From Spinellus fusiger (lineage: Eukaryota > Mucoromycota > Mucoromycetes > Mucorales > Phycomycetaceae), in contig JALLLS010000037.1 in assembly GCA_025094145.1 (NCBI GenBank), forward strand, positions 186,001 through 250,000: DNA of 64,000 nucleotides, given 5' to 3'. The notes below the pieces were generated by a model. That model was not told the DNA's origin. It saw nothing but the letters and a program-made list of their open reading frames with translations, and did no database searches. Of the stretch, positions 56,333-64,000 are shown in pieces; position 1 is the first letter of the stretch; the number at the start of each line of letters is the position of its first letter. The translations under genes were made by a program, and so were the position numbers.

Positions 56333-57694
56333 CAGTGGCTCCTAACAAAACAATGGCTATTTCAAATTTAGACCATAATTTTACCCTTGAAATTTTTTTT
56401 AATTAAACATTCTTCATTTATTGCTTTTCCACTCTAATGTCTACCTCATCTAACACCACTGAACAACCCATGAGACCTCTTTGGAACAGAAAGAAGAATA
56501 TCGATGACTTCACCCAATGCCTCATTGCTCACGAGGCCACCGTCAATGGGACCAGCCTGGTTGCCATTTCTGCTAGGTTTGGAGTTAGTAGGCAGTCTGT
56601 TTCCCTTATCGTAAAGAGATATAAGGAAACTGGCTGTTTCAAGGCCAAGAAGAGCACTGGGCGCAAGCCCATTCTGAAGGAGAGGGACGAAAGAGAAGTT
56701 GCTTGCGAAGTGGTAAGAGATTCATTCCAGACGATGGATGAACTTCGCAAGCAGATGACCACCAAAGTGTGCATGAGCACTTTTAGAAAATTGATGAAGA
56801 AGCCTGGCCTGTTTTCTTGAAGGGTAGTTAAGAAACCTTCTCTCACTACTAAACACAAGAAGTTGAGACTCGCTTGGGCTAAGGCTCATCTTCACTGGAC
56901 AGAAGAAGACTGGAAGACAGTTATCTGGTCCAATGAGTCAAAGTACTAACTGATGAGGACCAACAACTGCAACAGAGTGGTGCAAAGAAAGAAGGAGGGA
57001 CTGCTCCCAAAGAACATCAAGCCCATCATGAAGTTTGGTGGTGGTAGTATGATGATGTGGGGTTCCTTCTCTAGTGAAGGTGTTGGAAGGTTGGTGCCCG
57101 TGAAGGGCAGTATAGACAGTAGAAGATACATTGAGATCTTGAAGAATAACTACTGCCCTGAGCTGGCTCAACTCATGGTACTGAATCCAGTGGTATGTTA
57201 CGTTCTTCAAAAGGATAATACTGGCTGCCATAAAAGCAAAGAGTCCAGGTTGTAGAAGGCAAATGAGAGCATTGCCACTATGGAGGGGTGGCCCTCACAA
57301 AGCCCCGACCTCAACCCCATAGAGCATTTGTGGGAGGTGCTTGACAGAGCAATAAGAAAGAGGATAACCCCAGCAAGCTCCCTTCAAGATTTAGAGGTGC
57401 TTCTGTTGGAAGAATGGGAATAAAATCCCCAAGGATATTACAGACACCCCTATTGCCAGCATGGGGCAGAGATGTAGGGCTGTCATTGAGGCCAAGGGTG
57501 GAAGCACCAAATATTAAGGGTTTCCACCCAATAAATTTGTATTTATTATTCTGTTGTCCTTCTTTATACTTCATCCAATTTTCAAGTCTCTACTGTGTGT
57601 TTAATTTATGTTTTTATTACAAAGAATAAGTATTTTCTATTGCAGAATTATACCAGGGTATGAAAAAAAACCATTGTTTTGTTAGGAGCCACTG
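56333..57694 (+). mobile_element. Dead Tc1-like DNA transposon
   Basis: The element is 1362 bp with TA at 56331-56332 and 57695-57696. Terminal inverted repeats start CAGTGGCTCCTAACAAAACA (at least 24 nt). It sits directly next to the start of the LINE sequence that follows. A further relic of the same family is at 28238-28680. Confidence 0.9.
56437..57510 (+). pseudogene. Tc1 transposase with several in-frame stops
   Basis: It begins MSTSSNTTEQPMRPLWNRKK, with an HTH (ARFGVSRQSVSLIVKRYKET) and STGRKPILKERDEREV. In the same frame there are stops at 56818-56820 (TGA), about 56947 (TAA), about 57256 (TAG) and about 57421 (TAA). The catalytic regions read WSNES (first Asp changed to Asn), KDNTGCH and [11 protein letters not shown]. 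It is non-functional. Confidence 0.85.
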
Positions 57695-57974
57695 TAGTTT
57701 TGTTATAAAAGGCTCTTTTGCATAATAAATATTACCCCAAAGAGTTATAATAAAATCTACAGCAAACATTACAATCACCCATCCGTCAACACCAACACCC
57801 CCCGCCACCTATATCACACTGGATCCATTAACCACGGACCCCACCTCAGCACCACCCGCCAAACCCTTCGAGTTTGGCCTTACCAACGTCCCCACCACCT
57901 ACGACGTCCCTAAAAGCAGAAAAGAAAAACTGCTTGCCAAACGCACCCGAGCAAGAACCAACAAGGAGAACAAA

Positions 57975-58919
57975 ATGTCCGAGGTGGAAAAGGCCGACAC
58001 CCACGCCCAACAAATGCTGCAGATGATGGCGGCAATCCAAAAACAGATGGAGATCTTTGGACTCCGTATCCAGGAATTGGAGGCCCAATTGAAGGCCAAG
58101 GATGCAATGATTGCATCCCTCCAGGCTCAGGCCACTACCAGCACCACCAACACCACCACCACTGCCACCCCTGCCACCCCTGCCAAGCAGGACAACTCGA
58201 CTGCTGCTTCAAAGCATGCCCCAACCTCCACACCCACACCCACACCCACCACCTACGCCAGCATGGCAAAGAAGAACCCCCAGGCCAAGAAGCCTACAAA
58301 GGCCAAAGCAGTGCTTAAGGCACAAGCAGTACGTGCCTTGCAGGAGCCCACTGGACCCTCAGTGTACGAATTCGTATACGTCCCTTGCCGCCAATACCTT
58401 AAGTACGGCCAGGTCCGCAAGATGTTGGGATCGTTGAAGATCCAACAGTCACGGATCATTGACATCCACTTCCCGGCAAGGGGAACAGTTGCGCTGCTGG
58501 TCCACAGCAGCTACAAGAAAGAACTCGAGGAGCACCTCGAGAAGCTTAAGATCAGTCCAGTGAAGGACTTCAACCCTGTGTCCGCTGCAGTCATTGCAGA
58601 CCCAAAGCTCCAAGGGGAAACCAACAGTACCAAGGCTGCAAAGGCCCAGGAACTCTTTGACCAGAGAGTGTCAAACACCTGTCTTCGTTCCCCCACCCAC
58701 TTAGGGTACAGCATTGCTCGCCACTTTGGCTCTGGTAATGCCACTCCCCGCCTCTCTGCCACTGCCTTTGAGAAGCTCTTGGCGGATCTCAAGGCCAAGA
58801 CCCCAGTTGCCAGCCGCCCCGCCACCCTTGAAGAAGAGGCCATCCAGGCATTTGGATCAGGCTCAGCTATGGAAGAAGATGAGGGAGACGCCCAAAACAT
58901 CCACCGAGAAGAATTATGA
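57975..58919 (+). CDS. LINE ORF1 protein (coiled-coil, RNA-binding type)
   Basis: The protein has 314 aa from the first in-frame ATG (MSEVEKADTHAQQ). The frame is open another ~75 codons upstream (Pro/Thr-rich), so the natural start may be lost or non-AUG. Residues ~5-55 form a coiled coil (QMLQMMAAIQKQMEIFGLRI). This is followed by a Thr/Pro-rich spacer and a folded region (EFVYVPCRQYLKYGQVRKML, VALLVHSSYKKELEEHLEKL) resembling the RNA-recognition-like ORF1p fold. It probably coats LINE RNA. Its stop TGA (58917-58919) overlaps the ORF2 ATG. Confidence 0.75.
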   Translation: MSEVEKADTHAQQMLQMMAAIQKQMEIFGLRIQELEAQLKAKDAMIASLQAQATTSTTNTTTTATPATPAKQDNSTAASKHAPTSTPTPTPTTYASMAKKNPQAKKPTKAKAVLKAQAVRALQEPTGPSVYEFVYVPCRQYLKYGQVRKMLGSLKIQQSRIIDIHFPARGTVALLVHSSYKKELEEHLEKLKISPVKDFNPVSAAVIADPKLQGETNSTKAAKAQELFDQRVSNTCLRSPTHLGYSIARHFGSGNATPRLSATAFEKLLADLKAKTPVASRPATLEEEAIQAFGSGSAMEEDEGDAQNIHREEL

Positions 58920-61900
58920 ATAGACTGAAGATTGGTCTATTGAATGCTTGTGGAATCAGGCCCAAACTGGTGAACGTTCTGAATGTGTGTGTGCAGAATG
59001 ATATTGATATACTTTTAGTGACAGAGACTTTCCTGACCAAAGACATGCAAATGTTGAGGTGCCCCTGGATACAAATACACAACTATGCTACAGCCCATGG
59101 TGATGCTGGACAAGGTTTTGATAGAGTTTTGTTCTTTATTTGTCCTGACTTTCCTTACCATATACATTCCTTACCAATTACTAATCCTTTTGTGGTCTCC
59201 TGTAGGATTGGCCCATATACACTCCATGGTCTGTACCTACCTCCAAGGCTGTTGTCTAGTGAGGCTGCGGAAAGGTTGAATTCACTACCCATAGACAACT
59301 TCACACTTGTCCTTGGTGACCTGAATACACGTTTAGGCCACCTGACTGGAGATCATGGCATAAATAACAGACATGTGGGATTTGAAGACTGGATCTGCCA
59401 TCAGGATCTAACCTTGTGGAACTCAGAGTTGGCATTTGGCTTGCCTACATATGAGCAAATTCTAGCAGATGGTCATTGGTTTGCTAGCATTATTGACCTG
59501 TTCCTGTCAAGAAGCTACAACTTCTCCAAAGTGTGCTTGCACATTAGGGACAATCTGACGTTAGGTTCAGACCACCACTTGTGTGAGCTGTCCTTTCAGC
59601 TGGTGCTCATGCCACCGCTCATAACAGAAACAGCTGTCCGTCGCCTCTGGAGACTGCAATGTTTAAACAAACAAACAGTCTGTGACCAGTACAAGCAATG
59701 TTTTGCAGAGAACACAGGTGAACTGCAAAGAGAGACCCAAAAAATATTGGAAGACAAAACCCTGTTGTGCTCTGTTAAGATGGAGGACTTTGCTGAGAGA
59801 CTCAATGAGTCAATCTACAAGGCCCTGGATGATAGTGTAGGGCATGCACAATCCCATCCAAAAGCTTGGAAAAGCTACTGGAATGCTGATCTACAACAGT
59901 TAGCTGACCGTCGTCAAGAACTTTATTGTTTTAGATGACGGGTAGGCAATGATATTGAATGCATTGAAGCCCACCGCTTGTATGAGGAAGCGTGTTTAGC
60001 TTTGAAAAAGGCTATAAGGCAAGCACAATGACAAACCTGGCATGTATTTTGTGATAAAGTCCATAAGGGCTTAACAGAGATGACAAGTGCTGTGAAAGGA
60101 ATGAGGCTGCAGAGACGTTTGCCAATTTCCCTGTCATCTCCAGAGGGCCCTTGGCATACTGCCAATTGCATGATTGACCACCTAGAGAGTGTGTTTGGCG
60201 GATCTATGGAAAGACAGGAGCATCAGGAGTTTACTCTCCAAGACAATCCAGTCCCATGGGACGTAGACTTTATTCACTCTGCTATTCGAAAGATGCCAAA
60301 TCAAGAAGCACTAGGCATTGATCATATTAGAGCAGAAATGCTCAAACCCCTAGTTCAAGTGCTAGTGCCTCTGTTATATCAGATCTTCACATTGTGTTGG
60401 AGATGGTTGTGGACGCCTGTGGCCTGGAGAACAGCACAGGTGGTACCTATTTACAAAAACAAAGGAGAGCAGGATGACCCTAGTAACTATTGGCCTATTA
60501 GCTTGACATCAGTGTTTTGTAAGCTCTTAGAAAGATGTATAGCTGGGGAGCTCCTTTCAACCATGCCTGCATTGGACATGGCTCAAGGTGGATTTCGCAC
60601 TTGTTGTGGAACTCTAGACCAGGCCCTCTGTCTCCACAAACTTATGGGGTTGTATGCTGCCCAAGGATCAGGAGAGCAAGATCCAAAACCTCCAGTTGTT
60701 GTCTTCCTAGATATTAAAGCTGCATATGATAGTGTGGAACGCTCTGTCATATGGGAGTTGCTGATGCCCTTTGTGTCTCAGCCACTGCTCTTGCTACTAC
60801 AGAATTTGTTTGATGACATTGTGGTGAATGTGATTCTGAAAAATGTAGCATCCCGGGACATTGCACCTAAACGAGGAGTCTTACAGGGTAGTATTCTTTC
60901 TCCATTTCTTTATTCTATTTTCATTGATACTCTTCCACATTTCTTGAGGTTTGCTTTGGTATCCCCAATACTGGTTGGTATGCACCCACCTACCATGGGA
61001 CGGTCCATTAATCTCTGTGCTCGAAATCCTTTCTCTTTTGCTTCCCCACAGGCAACTGTTCATGCATTGCTTGACGAGTTACAGAATTCCCTTCACAATC
61101 CTTTTCCTACTTCTACAGTTTCGGATGACTCTTCTGAGTTGTCAGATTCCTCTTACAGTCCGTCTCATGTCACTGTTACTTGGGCTCCTGTGAATTGTTT
61201 GTTGTATGCTGATGATGTGGCTCTTATGGGGTGCCCAGAAGATATACATTGAATGCTGGCACTTGCCGAAATTCACTCGACCCTCCTTGGTTACAAATGG
61301 AGTCCCTCCAAATGTGAAGTACTCAATGCCCTGGCCAATGTGCCGTTTTACCTCTATGGCAATGAGCTTCCAACCTGTGATACTTTCAAGTACCTTGGTA
61401 TCCCCTTTTCACGTCAAGGTATTAACCAAGACGCACTTTTCTCACACTCACAAGTCAAGGCAATTGCAGTAATGCAAAAGCTGAGAGGAATGGGTGTAAA
61501 CATGTATGGCTTTGGGATTACAGCAGCCCTAAGAGCGTATACTGTTTTTGTTTGGCCTATCCTTGAGTATGGGTTGGCTATTTGTAATGTCAATAGACTA
61601 GGCATCCACCCGCTACAAATCTGTCAGTCTGCTTGTCTGAGACTTTGTCTTGCTAGATCTGCTACTGCTAGGTTTGGAACGATCCAGGTTGCCCAATTAG
61701 CTGCCCTCCCTAACATATACTCTCGTTTTCTTTATCTGCAAGCCAAATTTGTTGAGCGCACAGCTACCCTTCCTGAAGACACCCTCCTCTGGTGCCTTGT
61801 CCCGCAGCTTGAAGCACCCCAGAGTAAAGCCAGATGGATTAAGCTACGTGGCAATGTACTCCGGCAAAATGCTCAAAGAATAGGATGGGCTCACAACCCT

Positions 61901-62347
61901 CCTAAATATCCATTAAAAGTAGCTTATCTTGAACGTCTTCAAAGTGAAATTACTAGTCTAGTACGTGGCAAGAATCCGCTGGTGACGGTAGCCCATGGAC
62001 TATGTAGACCTGTTTGGGATCCAATTCTTCTACTACCGTGCATGCACAAAGAAAGACATTGTCTACTAAAATGGAGGATTGCTTGGTTACCACCAACACC
62101 TTCAGTTCCTTGCCAATGTGGCCACCCATCTGCCAATTGGGACCACTTTCTCACTTGCACATTCGTTGACCATGAATGCTCCACGTTCTTGTTCTTCTTA
62201 GTTCCTGCACCACCACAAGACGTTCATCCAATTGACTATTGTCTAAATCTTCTGCCGCACATGGTTAAGTCTTTTGTTAAATGGCAAGATCTTTGGCCCA
62301 GTTTGTTAATACTGCTGCAAGCCATTGATCAAGCCACGTCTACTTGA
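58916..62347 (+). pseudogene. LINE ORF2: endonuclease-reverse transcriptase with three in-frame TGA codons
   Basis: 1143 codons stay in one frame. N-terminal endonuclease: LLNACGI, TETFL, VLGDLNTRLG, IIDLFLS and GSDHHLCEL with the catalytic SDH. Reverse transcriptase: PLYKNKG-like VPIYKNKGEQDDPSNY, VFLDIKAAYDSV, KRGVLQGSILSPFLYSIFID and NCLLYADDVAL (catalytic YADD). The C-terminus has a zinc knuckle CQCGHPSANWDHFLTC. Stops are at 59936-59938, 60029-60031 and 61250-61252, all TGA; no frameshift was found. Changing one C each (CGA, Arg) would explain them. ORF2 starts inside the ORF1 stop (ATGA). Confidence 0.88.
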
Positions 62348-62500
62348 GACTTTAAGGTAGAGCCATCAGCTGGTAGCCTGCTCATTGAGGCTGCTGATGG
62401 GTGTGTTGAGCGGGAACACCAACGCTGCCATAGAGTGCAAAGACTCCTGCAGCAACAGACGCTGTATCCTCACTTCTCCTCTGACCTCTCCTCTACCACC

Positions 62501-63638
62501 CATTCTTAACCCGTTTAGCAAAGCCAGAAGCTGCTAGTGTAGTTGCTGTATTTGTGTCCTCAGGATTGTCCGAGTTGCTCTAAGTATCCCTCGTTGGATT
62601 TCGAATCGCCACAGAATGACAGTTATCTTTTTGGTGTCCTAGTTTCCTTGCTGACTTTATGGCCTTTTGGATGTCTATTCATAATTCTCATTTTACCATC
62701 ATTTTTCCCTCATTTGAGGTTTTGTGTTTCTCTGTCCTTGTGTTTCCTTCTTCTTTGTATTATTTTTTCACTTTCGTATTTAAAGTGTTTATATGTTTAT
62801 TCTTATTTTTCTCAAAATTTCTCATAAGGTAGCTAATATGCCCAATGCGCGAATAGCAAATCACACCCAAAATAAAAATAAAATACTTTGAACTGTCCTT
62901 AGAAAATGATTGCAATTTTTCAATTATAATTTAGTCATTATTTAATATAAATACTCTTGGTACTTTGTCAATAAATTATCAAACAATCTGAAAGATAATG
63001 TTAGCTATTATTTTATTCTAGAGCAAAATCATACAGGCTAAAGAATAGTGCAAGCCATACTACATTGCATGTGATATATAGGCTTTTATTTATATTGTTA
63101 AGCACCAGGTTTTCTATTTGGAATAGCTTCTAGTCTCCAAACTTTTTATTCGCCCTGTGGATTCTGAGTTTATACTTATTCTTCACTTGGTGTCTTTTAT
63201 CATTATCATTTTTATCTTGTTCTTATTGCAGAGTCTAATGATTGTTTTCTCTTGTTTTAACTGTAATTTGTTCAACTGTGTACACCCAAAGACCCAATGT
63301 TAATCATGAAATGCTACGAGATGGTTTTAGTGGCAAGAGTGATGGAAGCATGTGCTTTATAAGAGAGAAAGCCCATCATTGTACTGGAGTAAAAATCTAT
63401 TCCAAAAGTATGTACAAAACACACCATTTAGAGAACCCTAAACCTTCTTTAAAATCTACTTTATATCCTTAAAAGTAGAGTTAAGAATTGAAGAAAGAAT
63501 AAACGGTGCTTTCTAATGTCAAGACCAATTTTCTGGTGTAACACATTTTATGAGCTTAGAAAAGTAGAGGTGAGGTGAAAAATGTGTTTATGAGGCTATA
63601 GAGAAAAATATAGTGAAAGCTGTGTGAAGCAAAGTTTT
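62501..63638. other. Intergenic, T-rich then AT-rich
   Basis: No gene is seen. A sequence resembling one MITE-T end (GTACACCCAAAGACCC) occurs at about 63280 but without the rest of the element. Confidence 0.45.
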
Positions 63639-63710
63639 ACTCTAGGTGAGGGTTGGACTCACGAATTATTGATTCGAAAGTAGCAGCTCTACCAGTGAGC
63701 TATCCAGAGC
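63639..63710 (-). tRNA. Degenerate tRNA-like sequence (possible tRNA pseudogene, anticodon UCG)
   Basis: On the minus strand 72 nt fold largely as a tRNA. The acceptor pairs GCTCTGG with CTAGAGT (two G-T wobbles), the D-arm is GCTC-ACTGGTA-GAGC, and the T-arm is GTGAG-TCCAACC-CTCAC. The anticodon loop would be TTTCGAA (anticodon TCG, Arg). However, the anticodon stem (GCTAC/TCAAT) does not pair well and the B box deviates from GGTTCGANTCC. A decayed tRNA or tRNA-derived SINE head is more likely than a working gene. Confidence 0.45.
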
Positions 63711-64000
63711 ATTCTGTATCTATCCTGTTTTCAAGGAGCAATGCCCTGATGCTCAGGTATGCTATCTCTAGTTGCCCCTCCTTTCTTTATGTGTAAATTT
63801 ATAGACAGCATATCTTATTCAGAGTCATTTAATCAGTCACATAATGCACTGAAGCCAAAGAAAGCATGCAACATTTCATATTCTAGATAGTTTTCTTGTT
63901 TGTGTATCCCACCTTTCTATTTCTATAACTTCATGTATATATTTATTACTGACGTCGAGTCTTTAATCAGTAGATAAGATAATGTTTTTATAAGCGTGAT
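63711..64000. other. Window end, no feature
   Basis: No gene or repeat was recognised. Confidence 0.5.

Larger units (their letters stand above)
57720..62500 (+). mobile_element. LINE (non-LTR retrotransposon), nearly full length
   Basis: It has two overlapping ORFs followed by a GC-rich 3' region to about 62500. ORF1 is a coiled-coil protein; ORF2 has an apurinic-type endonuclease, reverse transcriptase and C-terminal zinc knuckle. The 5' boundary is uncertain: the open frame of ORF1 extends upstream without ATG to about 57740, where the Tc1 element ends. Codon use is GC-richer than surrounding DNA. Confidence 0.85.

Noticed and set aside
59936..61252. Genetic-code change (TGA as sense) suggested by three TGA codons in LINE ORF2
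   Set aside because: Host genes here use TGA as a stop (for example 39262-39264), and single C-to-T mutations explain the codons more simply.
63270..63300. Possible MITE-T end (GTACACCCAAAGACCC)
   Set aside because: Only about 14 nt match; no subterminal similarity follows.

Overview
The window looks like nuclear DNA of an early-diverging fungus, most likely Mucoromycota (Mucorales or a relative). The reasons are AT-rich intergenic DNA, many short GT-AG introns (about 43-170 nt, with a few GC-AG), housekeeping genes of clearly eukaryotic/fungal type, abundant DD34E Tc1-like transposons, and a DIRS-type tyrosine-recombinase retrotransposon. The species assignment is inference; no rRNA or mitochondrial marker is present.

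Layout. (1) 1-12.9 kb: a TA-flanked, ~1.25-1.3 kb non-autonomous element (called MITE-T here) occurs four times, twice head-to-head as a >2.1 kb palindrome. A 5.3 kb unit carrying an NADP-dependent MDR oxidoreductase gene is duplicated in tandem, with its junction inside a chimeric MITE-T. (2) 13.1-23.4 kb: an apparently intact Tc1-like transposon, a LINE 3' fragment, a third, diverged copy of the oxidoreductase on the minus strand, a decayed DIRS retrotransposon cut by a second Tc1-like element (one nonsense codon), a third Tc1 relic and a long ATT microsatellite. (3) 23.6-31.4 kb: a putative small membrane protein, a divergent 375-aa actin, a fifth MITE-T that carries a 285-bp piece of foreign repeat, a Tc1 relic and a single-pass membrane protein. 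(4) 34.6-52.2 kb: a compact gene island with ribosomal protein eS7, Rab geranylgeranyltransferase beta, a LARP7/La-type RNA-binding protein, a CENP-B-type HTH protein, a PHD+JmjC (KDM2/7-like) demethylase, RPF1, an endosomal syntaxin and a ZNF277-like zinc finger protein. A MITE-T containing a transposase relic lies between the JmjC and RPF1 genes. (5) 52.7-64 kb: a dead Tc1 element, a small secreted KRE9/KNH1-like protein, another dead Tc1 element, an almost full-length LINE whose second ORF has three in-frame TGA stops, and a degenerate tRNA-like sequence.

How it fits together. The housekeeping genes act in translation and ribosome assembly (eS7, RPF1), vesicle traffic (RabGGTase beta, syntaxin), RNA and chromatin biology (LARP7, JmjC, CENP-B-like, ZNF277-like) and cytoskeleton (actin). 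They share no single pathway. Two pairs are divergent with short shared promoters (37.5 and 48.0-48.3 kb). The outer parts are transposon-rich, where MITE-T copies appear to have driven palindrome formation, a tandem gene duplication by unequal crossing over, and nested insertions. All exon boundaries were assigned by eye from splice consensus, reading frame and family similarity; each multi-exon CDS given here sums to a multiple of three.
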